Shown one piece after another: positions 55,169-64,000 of a stretch of DNA of 64,000 nt (position 1 is its first letter; every line of letters starts with the position of its first letter). The position numbers and the translations under genes are program-made. Origin of the DNA: Pedobacter nanyangensis (lineage in GTDB: Bacteria; Bacteroidota; Bacteroidia; Sphingobacteriales; Sphingobacteriaceae). Location of the stretch: the NCBI RefSeq assembly GCF_003313505.1, contig NZ_QMHO01000005.1:247112-311111 (forward strand). The letters run 5' to 3'. The notes under the pieces are model-generated. The model did no database searches. It had not been told where the DNA came from and saw nothing but the letters and a program-made list of their open reading frames with translations.

Positions 55169-55696
55169 ATGAAAAAATACATTTTAGGCTTACTTGTACT
55201 TGGCTTGTTCTCTTGTGTTAAACGAGAGAACCAAAGTACAGGTACGCTTTTATATTTTGACCTTAAAGGCTATTTCGAGAAAGAAGCAAATCGATTACAG
55301 CAAGCAAAACCCACCGTAAATAAACAGGTACTTTCCAAGGGGGAAACTGAGCAGAAAGCTATTCAAATAGCTAACTGGAAAAGTGAATTGGCGGTATTTG
55401 AAGCTGCCGATATCAACAAAGCTTCGTGGCGCGGGGAGTTCACGATCAAACCTTTAGGTGATGGGATATCCTACACAACTACAAACGAAAAAATTCCCGT
55501 AAAAAAGCTCGAGATTTTTAAAACTGGCAATAAAATCACCAGCATTAAAATCTACAAATCTTCTGAAAACCGGCTTTATTTGGCCAAGGACACACTCATT
55601 TACTATCCAGACAGCCTGTACATGGTACAAAGTGCGCAAAAAATAAAGCTCCTAGCCCCTAAAACGTACCGCATAGTGGGCAATTTCAGCAAATAA
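55169..55696 (+). CDS. Putative lipoprotein of unknown function
   Basis: 175 residues from ATG at 55169; the longer frame from GTG 55148 is rejected because the signal sequence begins here. MKKYILGLLVLGLFSC is a lipoprotein signal with FSC before the cysteine. The mature protein is charged and beta-rich (AVFEAADINKASWRGEFTIKPLGDGISYTT, KLEIFKTGNKITSIKIYKSSENRLYLAKDTLIYYPDS). No family recognised. Possibly co-transcribed with gpmI; it is convergent with the TPR gene, 4 bases apart. Confidence 0.68.
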   Translation: MKKYILGLLVLGLFSCVKRENQSTGTLLYFDLKGYFEKEANRLQQAKPTVNKQVLSKGETEQKAIQIANWKSELAVFEAADINKASWRGEFTIKPLGDGISYTTTNEKIPVKKLEIFKTGNKITSIKIYKSSENRLYLAKDTLIYYPDSLYMVQSAQKIKLLAPKTYRIVGNFSK

Positions 55697-55700
55697 GATA

Positions 55701-56327
55701 TTACTTCAAGCTAGAAATTTGCGCTTTCACGTAGTCGATGAGCGAAATGACATCCTTTTTTAACGGCTGCATGGTCAAAATCTTCTGAAAATCGGCGATC
55801 GAGTTATTGAAAAGAGAAACACAAGCTGCCTTCTCCGCTGATTTTTTGATTTTGTAAGATTTAAAAATACCATAGTCCTTGTAGGCTACTCCCCTGTTCT
55901 GTAAAATCTGAACATCTTCCTCGCCACTAATTTCCATTGCTTTTGAAAAATCTTTAATGGCAGCGGTGTAAAAACTTTCACGCATTTGGTTCAACGCTTC
56001 TTTAGGGGCGTTGGCAATATTCAACCTAGCTTTTCCTCTGTAATAATAGGCCGAATAATCTGTAGGTTTTATGGCTATCAACCGCGTGTATGCCGCTATC
56101 GCATTTTCAAAATCGCCATTTTGGAAATAAGAATAGCCCAACATTTTGAGTACGTTGATATTGCCTGGGTCCTTAGCTTCGGCTTTTTCTAATAAAACAA
56201 CTGCGTTTTTAAAGTCGCCTTTCATCCACGCTTGCGTACCCTGTTTCTCGAAATTGCTTTGAGCATTAGCTTGCAGCCCAAATGAAATAGCGATTAATAA
56301 TAGATAAGTTCTTGTAAGGAATTTCAT
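55701..56327 (-). CDS. Exported TPR protein
   Basis: 208 residues from ATG at 56327. The signal peptide (MKFLTRTYLLLIAISFGLQANAQ) is followed by TPR units: GTQAWMKGDFKNAVVLLEKAEAKDPGN, VLKMLGYSYFQNGDFENAIAAYTRLIAIKPTD and YSAYYYRGKARLNIAN, then a longer helical tail. Probably a periplasmic protein-protein scaffold. Divergent from lon with 290 bases between. Confidence 0.85.
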   Translation of the reverse strand: MKFLTRTYLLLIAISFGLQANAQSNFEKQGTQAWMKGDFKNAVVLLEKAEAKDPGNINVLKMLGYSYFQNGDFENAIAAYTRLIAIKPTDYSAYYYRGKARLNIANAPKEALNQMRESFYTAAIKDFSKAMEISGEEDVQILQNRGVAYKDYGIFKSYKIKKSAEKAACVSLFNNSIADFQKILTMQPLKKDVISLIDYVKAQISSLK

Positions 56328-56617
56328 TAAAAGTGTTTTAGGTAAATCTACGTACTCCATCGTTAAATTAAAAATGTTATACTAATTTACTTTTATTGTG
56401 CAATAATATCAATAAACGTACAATTTTGCTAAATATGATTTTTATTAAACAGATTTATTGCGCATGACTTTTTTGCCGTTTTTTTGATGACAATTGTTTT
56501 ATGGCCAACAATTATGATTTTTGGCACAGGAGTTGAAACTACTCACACCACAACATATTTGATAAATTTAAGTGCTGACGCTGTCATAATGTCGGCCAAT
56601 TTTAATATACAAACTGA

Positions 56618-59083
56618 ATGAGCAAACAAGACCCGTTTGATTTTAACACTTTACCTATCATAAACGAAGATACTGAGTTTTTTCCGTTAATGTCGCAGCA
56701 AGATGAAGACGAGATGAACAGTGAGGAAACTCCTGAAATACTTTCTATCCTGCCTTTGAGAAATACCGTTTTGTTTCCCGGCGTGGTTATTCCTATTACC
56801 GTAGGTAGAGACAAATCAATAAAATTGATTAAAGAGGCCTATAAAGGTGATAGAGTGATTGGCGTAGTGGCCCAAAAAGATGTTTCCATCGAAGATCCTT
56901 CATTTGAGCAGCTTCACGGTGTAGGTACGGTAGCTAATATCATCAAAATGCTTCAAATGCCCGACGGGAATACCACGGTAATTATACAGGGCAAACAACG
57001 TTTCCAGCTGGTGCAGGAAGTGCAAACTGAGCCTTTTATCAAGGCTGTAGTGGCCAAGTTTACCGAAACCAAGCATAAAAACGACAAGGAATTTAAGAAC
57101 TTGGTGGCTGCCATCAAGGAAATGTCGAGCCAAATCATCCAGCTTTCGCCAAATATCCCCAGCGAGGCCGGAATTGCCCTGAAAAATATTGAAAGTACTT
57201 CTTTCTTGATCAATTTCATTTCCTCCAACATGAATGCCGAAATGGCCGACAAGCAGCGAATGCTTGAAATGGGCAATTTGCGTAAACGTGCCGAAATGGT
57301 GATGGATTTGCTCACGCAAGAATTACAAATGTTGGAGCTTAAAAACCAAATCCAGTCGAAAGTACGTACTGATCTGGACAAGCAACAACGTGATTACTTC
57401 CTTAACCAACAACTAAAAACCATCCAAGAGGAATTGGGCAACTCCGCCGATTTGGAATTTGAAGCCTTGCAGGCCAGAGGTAAAAAGAAAAAATGGAATG
57501 CCAGCATTGCCGACCATTTTAACAAGGAATTGGAAAAGCTAGGTCGTATGAACCCGGCGGCTCCCGATTATTCTATCCAAATGAATTATTTGGAATTGCT
57601 TTTAGACCTTCCCTGGAACGAGTTCACCAAAGATAATTTTGATTTAAAAAGAGCGCAACGCATTTTAGACAAAGACCATTTCGGCTTAGAAAAAGTAAAA
57701 CAGCGCATCATCGAATACTTAGCGGTGCTAAAGTTAAAACGTGATATGAAAGCCCCAATTTTATGTTTGGTTGGCCCTCCGGGAGTAGGTAAAACTTCCC
57801 TAGGTAAATCTATCGCAAAAGCGCTTAATCGCAAATATGTACGTATGGCTTTGGGTGGCGTTAGAGATGAAGCAGAAATTAGGGGACATCGCAAAACCTA
57901 CATTGGCGCAATGCCGGGGCGCATTATCCAATCCATCAAAAAGGCAGGTGCCGATAATCCTGTGTTTGTACTGGACGAAATAGATAAAGTAGGCTCCGAT
58001 TTTCGCGGCGACCCTTCATCAGCGCTGCTTGAGGTGCTTGATCCCGAACAAAACAACGCCTTTAACGACCATTATGTAGAAGCAGAATACGATCTTTCAA
58101 ATGTGCTTTTTATTGCTACCGCAAACTCGCTAAGCACCATCCAACCTGCTTTATTAGATCGTATGGAAATTATTGAGGTTAACGGCTATACCATTGAAGA
58201 GAAAATAGAGATCGCTAAAAAGTATCTGTTGCCTAAGCAAAAAGAGGTGCATGGTTTAGAAACTAAGCAAATCACCCTTAAAAATTCGCTTATCGAAAAG
58301 GTGATCGAAGATTATACCCGAGAAAGTGGCGTGCGTGGTTTAGAGAAAAAAATTGGCTCGCTGGTACGTGGCATTGCTACCAAAATTGCCATGGATGAAC
58401 CATACGAACCTATTTTAGACCTGAAAGATGTTGAGCGCATATTGGGCGCCCCTATTTTTGACAAAGATGCCTACGAAGGCAACGAAGTAGCTGGTGTAGT
58501 AACCGGCTTAGCCTGGACACAGGTAGGCGGCGACATTTTGTTCATTGAGGCTAGCTTAAGCCCTGGCAAGGGGAAACTCACCTTAACCGGAAACTTGGGC
58601 GATGTAATGAAAGAATCGGCCGTGATAGCCTTGGCCTATATCAGAGCACATGCACAGCAATTTGACATTAGCCGCGAGGTTTTTGACAATTTCGATATCC
58701 ATATCCACGTTCCAGCAGGAGCTACGCCAAAAGATGGGCCCTCCGCAGGTATTACCATGTTAACGGCCTTGGTTTCTGTATTTACACAACGTAAAGTTAA
58801 ATCTAATTTAGCCATGACCGGCGAAATTACCCTGCGAGGAAAAGTGCTTCCTGTAGGCGGAATTAAAGAAAAGATATTAGCCGCTAAACGTGCTAATATC
58901 AAAGAAATCATTTTATGCAAGTCTAACCGCAAGGATATCCTGGAAATCAAGGAAGATTACATCAAGGATTTAAAGTTCCATTATGTAACCGAAATGCAAG
59001 AAGTTATTAACTTAGCGCTAACCAAAGACAGGGTTAAAAACGCTATTGATTTAAGCATAAAAACTAAAACTAGTACCAATTAA
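56618..59083 (+). CDS. lon: ATP-dependent protease Lon
   Basis: 821 residues. The N-terminal LON substrate domain (about 40-240) starts [23 protein letters not shown]. The AAA+ domain has Walker [14 protein letters not shown] near 386 and Walker [12 protein letters not shown]. The protease domain carries catalytic Ser about 709 in [10 protein letters not shown] and Lys about 752 in [14 protein letters not shown]. Cytoplasmic degradation of misfolded proteins. The upstream palindrome TGAC-GCT-GTCA (56576-56586) may be a stress-control site. The LpxR-like gene starts 3 bases after its stop. Confidence 0.98.
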   Translation: MSKQDPFDFNTLPIINEDTEFFPLMSQQDEDEMNSEETPEILSILPLRNTVLFPGVVIPITVGRDKSIKLIKEAYKGDRVIGVVAQKDVSIEDPSFEQLHGVGTVANIIKMLQMPDGNTTVIIQGKQRFQLVQEVQTEPFIKAVVAKFTETKHKNDKEFKNLVAAIKEMSSQIIQLSPNIPSEAGIALKNIESTSFLINFISSNMNAEMADKQRMLEMGNLRKRAEMVMDLLTQELQMLELKNQIQSKVRTDLDKQQRDYFLNQQLKTIQEELGNSADLEFEALQARGKKKKWNASIADHFNKELEKLGRMNPAAPDYSIQMNYLELLLDLPWNEFTKDNFDLKRAQRILDKDHFGLEKVKQRIIEYLAVLKLKRDMKAPILCLVGPPGVGKTSLGKSIAKALNRKYVRMALGGVRDEAEIRGHRKTYIGAMPGRIIQSIKKAGADNPVFVLDEIDKVGSDFRGDPSSALLEVLDPEQNNAFNDHYVEAEYDLSNVLFIATANSLSTIQPALLDRMEIIEVNGYTIEEKIEIAKKYLLPKQKEVHGLETKQITLKNSLIEKVIEDYTRESGVRGLEKKIGSLVRGIATKIAMDEPYEPILDLKDVERILGAPIFDKDAYEGNEVAGVVTGLAWTQVGGDILFIEASLSPGKGKLTLTGNLGDVMKESAVIALAYIRAHAQQFDISREVFDNFDIHIHVPAGATPKDGPSAGITMLTALVSVFTQRKVKSNLAMTGEITLRGKVLPVGGIKEKILAAKRANIKEIILCKSNRKDILEIKEDYIKDLKFHYVTEMQEVINLALTKDRVKNAIDLSIKTKTSTN

Positions 59084-59086
59084 AAA

Positions 59087-60040
59087 ATGTACCAAAAACT
59101 TGTTCTGGCTGCCCTTGCCATTTTAGCTACTGTTTATAGTTCTTTTGCGCAAGAGCACAAGAACGAGTTTGGCTTTAAAAGTGATAACGATGCCTACTTG
59201 TGGTACGGCCAGGACCGTTATTACACCAATGGTCTTTTCATTTATTTCAGGAGAGCGCTTGATCAGCAGCAGCTTAAGGGAAATTTGGAAAAAGTGACCT
59301 ATGAAATTTCTGCCGGCCAAAAAATGTACAATCCTTACTCAGGCTACCGCCCGGATCCAAAAACGCACGACAGGCCTTTTGCCGGATATTTGTACGGGGG
59401 TGCACAGGCAGGTTTCTTCTATAAAAAAGAAAGCCTTTTGAAAGTTGGATTGAACTTAGGCGTGGTAGGGCCCGATGCCCTGGGTAAAGAAGCACAAGAT
59501 CTGCTACATAGTATTGTTGGTTTTTACGAAGTACAAGGCTGGGAATACCAAATTGCTAACGAATTTTCGGCAAACGCCAGTATTCAATTTGCCAAACTGC
59601 TTCATCGCAATAGCAGCAGCTCCGTAGATTTCATTTTAGACACCTATGCCAATGTGGGAACTACCTACAACAATGCAGGTTTAGGTGTTTTGTTTAGAGC
59701 GGGCAACATTAACCAGCTTTTCAACACTGCCCATTACCAGGCGGCCATTTCCAATAAAAGCAAAACCGAGAAGCTGAAGAAGCGTGAATTTTACTTTTAT
59801 GCCAAACCTCAATTAAACCTTATTGCTTACGATGCCACCATTCAGGGCAGTTTATTTAACGACAAAAGTCCTGTTACTTTTGACACCAAGCCTTTGGTAT
59901 TTTCGCAACAATTAGGCTTTAATTACAGCAGCCCTCGTTTTACGATAGACTATAGTTTGATTTTCCAATCAAAGGAAATTAAGAGCAGTGCCAAGGCCCA
60001 CCAATACGGCAGCATTTCGATGTTTTATCGGTTTAATTAA
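59087..60040 (+). CDS. Lipid A deacylase LpxR-family outer-membrane protein
   Basis: 317 residues with a signal peptide (MYQKLVLAALAILATVYSSFAQ). LpxR family signatures: KNEFGFKSDNDAYLWYGQDRYYTNGLFIYF (ligands for calcium and the catalytic His position are not obvious), HDRPFAGYLYGGAQAGFF and VGPDALGKEAQDLLHSIVGF. Twelve-stranded barrel expected. LpxR removes the 3'-acyloxyacyl group of lipid A. Whether this enzyme is catalytically complete cannot be judged here. It is joined to lon by a 3-base gap and ends in a terminator. Confidence 0.85.
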   Translation: MYQKLVLAALAILATVYSSFAQEHKNEFGFKSDNDAYLWYGQDRYYTNGLFIYFRRALDQQQLKGNLEKVTYEISAGQKMYNPYSGYRPDPKTHDRPFAGYLYGGAQAGFFYKKESLLKVGLNLGVVGPDALGKEAQDLLHSIVGFYEVQGWEYQIANEFSANASIQFAKLLHRNSSSSVDFILDTYANVGTTYNNAGLGVLFRAGNINQLFNTAHYQAAISNKSKTEKLKKREFYFYAKPQLNLIAYDATIQGSLFNDKSPVTFDTKPLVFSQQLGFNYSSPRFTIDYSLIFQSKEIKSSAKAHQYGSISMFYRFN

Positions 60041-60064
60041 GAATTAAGGTTATTTTCTTTAGGC

Positions 60065-60105
60065 ACAGCCACACAGGATTTCAATTTGTATCTGTGGCTG
60101 TTTTT
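60065..60105 (+). terminator. Intrinsic terminator of the lon-lpxR-like unit
   Basis: ACAGCCACA and TGTGGCTGT form a 9-bp stem around 19 bases, followed by TTTTTA. Confidence 0.85.
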
Positions 60106-60225
60106 ATGCGATACTTTGAGATAGGCCTGATGGCGAGGCACGAAACAATCTTAAAGTGATCAAGTATAAAGTAAAATATAAATTGCTTTGTACCTTGCAG
60201 TGGCACAAAATACCAGAAAAGCCCA

Positions 60226-60636
60226 TCAATCGAAATTAAGTTTCCTTCTGCCCTCTTTCTTTTGCGAAAGCTGCGCTTTATTGGCCAAGCGTTTTTCTTT
60301 AACAGCCTTGGGAATTTTAGTAGCTTTCCTAGCTTTACGAACCTGCAACCCGGCCTTTAAAATGGCTATTAATTTAAGTACAGCCCGTTGTTTGTTCATG
60401 AACTGGCTTCTATCTTCCTGAGAAACTACATGTAGCAAGCCCTCGCTGTCTATTCTGGCAGCAAGCTTTTCTTTCAGTTGCCGCTTTTCTTCTTCAGAGA
60501 AAAAATCAGCATCGTCAATATCAAAAATCAGCTCTACCTTGCTGGAAACTTTATTGACATGCTGGCCACCTTTTCCCCCGCTTCTTGAGGTTTTAAAACT
60601 AACAACTTTTAATATTTCTGATTGCTCTGGTAACAT
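60226..60636 (-). CDS. arfB: Alternative ribosome-rescue factor ArfB (aminoacyl-tRNA hydrolase)
   Basis: 136 residues from ATG at 60636; the frame is open to 60771 but the extra residues overlap the cmk promoter region and lack similarity. SFKTSRSGGKGGQHVNKVSSKVELIF contains the GGQ catalytic tripeptide of peptide-release proteins. The basic C-terminal tail (LQVRKARKATKIPKAVKEKR) enters the mRNA channel. It frees ribosomes on non-stop mRNA. It complements the tmRNA/SmpB route (smpB at 32080). Divergent from cmk. Confidence 0.92.
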   Translation of the reverse strand: MLPEQSEILKVVSFKTSRSGGKGGQHVNKVSSKVELIFDIDDADFFSEEEKRQLKEKLAARIDSEGLLHVVSQEDRSQFMNKQRAVLKLIAILKAGLQVRKARKATKIPKAVKEKRLANKAQLSQKKEGRRKLNFD

Positions 60637-60695
60637 CTCAACAAATGTAGCTTTAATTTCATTAAGTAGTTCCAACAGTATTATCTTTGCCAAGT

Positions 60696-61376
60696 ATGAG
60701 AAAAAATCTGGTAATAGCAATAGACGGCTATTCATCTTGCGGAAAGAGCACATTGGCAAAGGCCCTAGCAAAAAAACTAGGATTTATTTATATAGATAGC
60801 GGCGCCATGTATAGAGCCATTACCCTTTATTTTTTACGCAACAAAGTAGATTTGGAAAACCATGATGCGGTTATAGATGCACTACAACACATCGAACTAA
60901 ATTTTAATTCCAAGGATTACGAATCTCATATCACGCTCAATGGCGAAGAAGTTTCGGAGGAAATTAGGCTAATGCCCGTTTCCGAAGCGGTTAGCCCAGT
61001 TTCAGCCATTAAAGAGGTAAGGAAAGAAATGGTGAAGCAGCAACAGAGAATGGGCAAATCCAAAAATATTGTGATGGACGGGCGGGATATTGGCACTGCG
61101 GTATTTCCCGACGCACAGGTAAAGTTTTTCATGACCGCCGATCCAAAAATCAGGGCGGAACGCAGGTATAAGGAAATGGTGGCCAAAGGCGACCAGAACA
61201 TTACGCTGGAAGAAGTGTTTGAGAATTTGGCGCACCGCGATTATGCAGACACTACCAGAGAGGAAAGTCCGCTAACGCGTGCCGAAGATGCCATTATTCT
61301 GGACAACACCGATATCACGGAAGAAGAACAGCTGAATTTTGCCCTTGAAAAAGTGCAACCTTTTTTGTCACATTAA
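60696..61376 (+). CDS. cmk: Cytidylate kinase
   Basis: 226 residues from ATG at 60696. Walker A is DGYSSCGKSTLAKALA; DSGAMYRAITLYFLR and MDGRDIGTAVFPDAQVKFF are nucleotide-binding motifs of CMP kinase; HRDYADTTREESPLTRAEDAI is the lid/substrate segment. It phosphorylates CMP and dCMP. The TPM-domain gene begins 12 bases later on the same strand. Confidence 0.96.
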   Translation: MRKNLVIAIDGYSSCGKSTLAKALAKKLGFIYIDSGAMYRAITLYFLRNKVDLENHDAVIDALQHIELNFNSKDYESHITLNGEEVSEEIRLMPVSEAVSPVSAIKEVRKEMVKQQQRMGKSKNIVMDGRDIGTAVFPDAQVKFFMTADPKIRAERRYKEMVAKGDQNITLEEVFENLAHRDYADTTREESPLTRAEDAIILDNTDITEEEQLNFALEKVQPFLSH

Positions 61377-61388
61377 TACCTGACAAGA

Positions 61389-62882
61389 ATGCTTAAAACG
61401 AAAATCTATACGACAGTAATTTTAAGTTTTCTTACACTTATTTCCTGGGCTAGGCAATACACTTTTGAAACTGTTCCAGACCCTAAAAAACAAGGACAGG
61501 ATCAATATGTAAGTAATCCAGATGGGATTTTAACTTACAGTGAAATTGATGAGCTGAACCAAATTGCCAAGCGGATCGAAGCAACAGGCAAAGTAGAATA
61601 TGCCATTGTGGTGATTAATGATTTTACCGCACAGGATGATGACTTCAATTTTGCTTATACCTTATTTAGTACTTGGGGCATTGGTAAAAAAGGGGCCAAC
61701 AATGGCTTACTACTTTTAGTGGCCAAAGACCGAAGGCGATACCGTTTCATTACCGGTTCTGGTATCGAAGGTCTGCTTCCCGATGTCCGTTTAAAACAGA
61801 TTGGTGAAAGGGCCCTAGTTCCAGATTTTAAGGAAGGGAATTACGGACAGGGGATTATAGCGGCTTCAAAAGTGATTGAACAAGTACTGAGCAGCCCTGA
61901 TGGTGTAGCTGAACTAAACGCTCTCCTACCTAAACCGCCCACTTTTGTGGATAGAAATAGTACCAGTTTAATCGCCATTGCTTTAGTCATTCTAGCCTAT
62001 TTTGGCCTACTTAAATTCGCCAATCGTTTAGTACCTAAAGCCACGAGGCCTATTAAAAAGGACGATTTTGAAGCTAAAAGCATTGTAGCCGGTTGCTTCA
62101 TTATCTTTTTGGCTGTTTTTGGCGGCATTTTCCTCTTTGTAGTTCTGAACTTGAATATATTCGCTTTGTTTAAGCTCAAATATATCCCTTGGCTATTAGC
62201 CTTAATTGCTTCATTGACACTCACCATGCGATTTAACACTGGCCGAAAAGTCATCAAAAGCGAGCACGTAGATGTAGCCAGTTATTTGGAAGCCATGCAA
62301 GCCTATCTCAAAAAAATGCGCTTTTTAATCCCTTTTGCTCCATTTTCATTGATAGGTTTCTCCAGGCAATACGCCAAAAACAAAGCCTTAAAACTACAGC
62401 TTATTGCTCCCGAGGGCTTTGAAAACTATCAACGGGTAGACCGCAATAAAAATAGGAATGGCAAACCTTATTTGAGTGACGGGCAATACAAAGAAGAACT
62501 TCTTAAGGTGAAAAGCTATCAGATTTGGCTTGGTAACCAACCTAATGAAATAAAAATTATAGAATGGCCCGGGGAAAAGGCGGTTAACTATAGCCGTTGC
62601 GAAGCATGTAATTTCATTACATTAGCAAAACCAGAATTAAAAACCATTAAAGCGGCTACTTACAGCAGTGCTGGCGAAGCGGAACGCGTACAGGTATGCC
62701 AGTTTTGCAATCATAAAATAGTCCTTGAAACAGTGGTTCTAAGCAAACTGGTACGCAGCACCAGTTCCTCTTCTTCTTCTTCCTCTTCCTCCTCTTCCTC
62801 CTCTTCCTCCTCATCATCGTCCTCTTCAGGTAGCTGGGGTGGCGGGCGCAGCAGTGGTGGTGGCGCCGGTGGTGGCTGGTAA
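61389..62882 (+). CDS. TPM-domain membrane protein with poly-serine/glycine tail
   Basis: 497 residues. Signal peptide (MLKTKIYTTVILSFLTLISWA) then a TPM (TLP18.3/Psb32/MOLO-1) domain at about 35-165 with VSNPDGILTYSEIDELNQIAKRIE, TFSTWGIGKKGANNGLLLLVAKDRRRYRFITGSGIEGLLPD. Helices follow at about 195-215 and 235-270. A cytoplasmic part contains a C-x2-C...C-x2-C pair (CEAC, CQFC) suggestive of zinc. The tail is an unbroken run of serines then SGSWGGGRSSGGGAGGGW. Glycine-rich ends are typical of TPM proteins; the serine tract is unusually long. Confidence 0.85.
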   Translation: MLKTKIYTTVILSFLTLISWARQYTFETVPDPKKQGQDQYVSNPDGILTYSEIDELNQIAKRIEATGKVEYAIVVINDFTAQDDDFNFAYTLFSTWGIGKKGANNGLLLLVAKDRRRYRFITGSGIEGLLPDVRLKQIGERALVPDFKEGNYGQGIIAASKVIEQVLSSPDGVAELNALLPKPPTFVDRNSTSLIAIALVILAYFGLLKFANRLVPKATRPIKKDDFEAKSIVAGCFIIFLAVFGGIFLFVVLNLNIFALFKLKYIPWLLALIASLTLTMRFNTGRKVIKSEHVDVASYLEAMQAYLKKMRFLIPFAPFSLIGFSRQYAKNKALKLQLIAPEGFENYQRVDRNKNRNGKPYLSDGQYKEELLKVKSYQIWLGNQPNEIKIIEWPGEKAVNYSRCEACNFITLAKPELKTIKAATYSSAGEAERVQVCQFCNHKIVLETVVLSKLVRSTSSSSSSSSSSSSSSSSSSSSSSGSWGGGRSSGGGAGGGW

Positions 62883-62954
62883 ACTTAATGTTGTAAGTTT
62901 AATCTTGTTGTCCTATCTTAGGATTTTCTGATCTTAAACGTAATCCCAACCAAG

Positions 62955-63785
62955 ATGCTTAAATACTTTCGGTTCCTGCTCCTAACGATATTACTATCCA
63001 GCTCATTTCATGGCTTCGCCCAAAAAGGGTGGATCAATCTTTTCAACGGAAAAGACCTTAAAGATTGGAACATCAAAATTGCCAAGCACGAATACAATGA
63101 GAATTTTGGCAATACTTTTTATGTAGAGAATGGGTTGATGAAAGTAAAATATGATGGTTACGAAAACTTTGATAAGCAATACGGGCATATTTTTTACAAA
63201 AAGCCTTTTTCTAATTACCTTTTGAAGGTGGAATACAGGTTTGTGGGCCAGCAGGCAAAAGGCGGCGAAGAATGGGCCTTAAGAAACAGTGGTGCTATGC
63301 TACATTGCCAAGATCCTGCAACGATGCTCAAAGACCAGAACTTTCCCATTTCTATAGAAGGACAATTTTTAGGTGGAAATGGCAAAGATGAACGCCCAAC
63401 TGGCAATGTTTGTACGCCGGGAACCACTATCGAAATTAGAGACAGTTTGTTTACACCACATTGTTTAAACAGCAGTTCAAAAACCTATCATGGCGAACAA
63501 TGGGTTACTGCAGAGTTTTTGGTACTGGGCGATTCTATCATCAAACACATTATCAATGGAGATACCGTTTTAACCTATACCCATCCAAAAATTGGCGGTA
63601 GTGGCGTGGGTAATTTCGACCCAAAAATAAAGCAAGACGGCAAACCCTTAACTGGTGGCTATATTGCCCTGCAAAGCGAAAGCCATCCCATTGAATTTAG
63701 GGTAGTGAAATTATTTGATTTGCAGCCTTATGTGAACGATAAAAACAATCTGGAAAAGGTATTGGAGAAACTAAAAAAACGATAA
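62955..63785 (+). CDS. DUF1080 (3-keto-disaccharide hydrolase-like) secreted protein
   Basis: 276 residues with signal peptide (MLKYFRFLLLTILLSSSFHGFAQ). GWINLFNGKDLKDWNIKIAKHEY is the DUF1080 start; the concanavalin-like domain continues with FSNYLLKVEYRFVG, GAMLHCQDPATM, FPISIEGQFLGGNGKDERPTGNVCTPGTTIE and YIALQSESHPIEFRVVKLFDL. DUF1080 proteins act on sugars or glycans, some on 3-keto-glycosides. Exported to periplasm or surface. The 215 bases after it carry repeats only. Confidence 0.9.
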   Translation: MLKYFRFLLLTILLSSSFHGFAQKGWINLFNGKDLKDWNIKIAKHEYNENFGNTFYVENGLMKVKYDGYENFDKQYGHIFYKKPFSNYLLKVEYRFVGQQAKGGEEWALRNSGAMLHCQDPATMLKDQNFPISIEGQFLGGNGKDERPTGNVCTPGTTIEIRDSLFTPHCLNSSSKTYHGEQWVTAEFLVLGDSIIKHIINGDTVLTYTHPKIGGSGVGNFDPKIKQDGKPLTGGYIALQSESHPIEFRVVKLFDLQPYVNDKNNLEKVLEKLKKR

Positions 63786-63903
63786 GCACGAGGTTATGCG
63801 CATATTTTTGCGGTTACAAAAAATAGAATTTAACCGTAAAGAAAAGTAAGATATGCGCCACGAACGCAAAGTTGGTGTTTTGCACCGGCTTGGGTTATTT
63901 AAA

Positions 63904-63989
63904 CCCGATAGCAGCGAAAATACTTTTATGCGGTGGGAAAAACCTCGTAGGTTTGATGGGAATGGAGCAAAGGAAAACCTACGAGGTTT
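63904..63989 (+). repeat. Probable start of a fourth structured element, with an AACCTCGTAGG hairpin core
   Basis: CCCGATAGCAGCGAAAATAC at 63904 resembles the left border of copy 3 (CCCGATTGAAATGGAAATAC), followed by CTTTT. The core contains AACCTCGTAGG (63941-63951) and its inverse CCTACGAGGTT (63978-63988). The right arm would be beyond the window edge. Confidence 0.5.
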
Positions 63990-64000
63990 ACGGCAGGGGG

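Overview
The window comes from a Bacteroidota chromosome, most likely Sphingobacteriaceae (Pedobacter-like). The evidence is: a SusC-style TonB-dependent receptor with an N-terminal carboxypeptidase-regulatory-like domain; LytS/LytTR signalling; families typical of the phylum (DUF4294, DUF4783, DUF6588, CtlX); bacillithiol synthesis (BshB1); TAnnTTTG promoter boxes; and little Shine-Dalgarno signal before most starts. The content is mostly chromosomal housekeeping. I saw no phage, transposase, CRISPR array, rRNA or tRNA.

Layout. 1-3.2 kb: a cut-off beta-helix protein, a lipoprotein, and a 1.3-kb tandem array of G+C-rich hairpin modules. 3.2-8.4 kb: a divergent LytS kinase/LytTR regulator pair, a lipocalin-like protein, DoxX, a lipoprotein, a decayed ligD fragment and a stand-alone receiver. 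8.8-11.8 kb: DUF3606 plus full-length LigD. 12-18.1 kb: ankyrin protein, MnmE, AI-2E transporter, TauE/SafE permease, ArgS. 18.1-23 kb: inverted structured repeats, an arginine deiminase-like enzyme and CtlX (probably arginine to citrulline to ornithine), LysS. 23-26 kb: small proteins, thioredoxin-like protein, Ung, and a broken GxxExxY gene between inverted repeats. 26-32 kb: Lrp regulator and a metal-homeostasis locus (DtxR/MntR regulator, NRAMP-UspA transporter, TonB receptor). The regulator and the receptor share an identical 21-bp operator-like sequence. 32-44 kb: SmpB, Fmt, PabC-like, RluD, a PLP deaminase, lysine 6-aminotransferase behind a perfect 25-bp palindrome, acyl-CoA dehydrogenase, and a DUF4294-Gpx-BshB1 cluster. 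44-64 kb: RelA/SpoT, Fur, PurA, PabB, M48 protease, DUF4783-NadC-PlsY, GpmI, Lon-LpxR, ArfB, Cmk, TPM protein, DUF1080 protein.

Functional themes are translation and its quality control (ArgS, LysS, Fmt, MnmE, RluD, SmpB, ArfB, Lon, RelA/SpoT), metal and redox homeostasis (MntR/MntH/TonB receptor, Fur, BshB1, Gpx), and amino-acid catabolism (arginine and lysine). The least explained parts are non-coding: the hairpin array at 1.9-3.2 kb, a dispersed element with conserved borders and variable cores (three copies plus a likely fourth at the right edge), several 7-8 bp period tracts, and the lat palindrome. Start sites were moved to the most plausible codon wherever the longest open frame began at an unlikely alternative codon.
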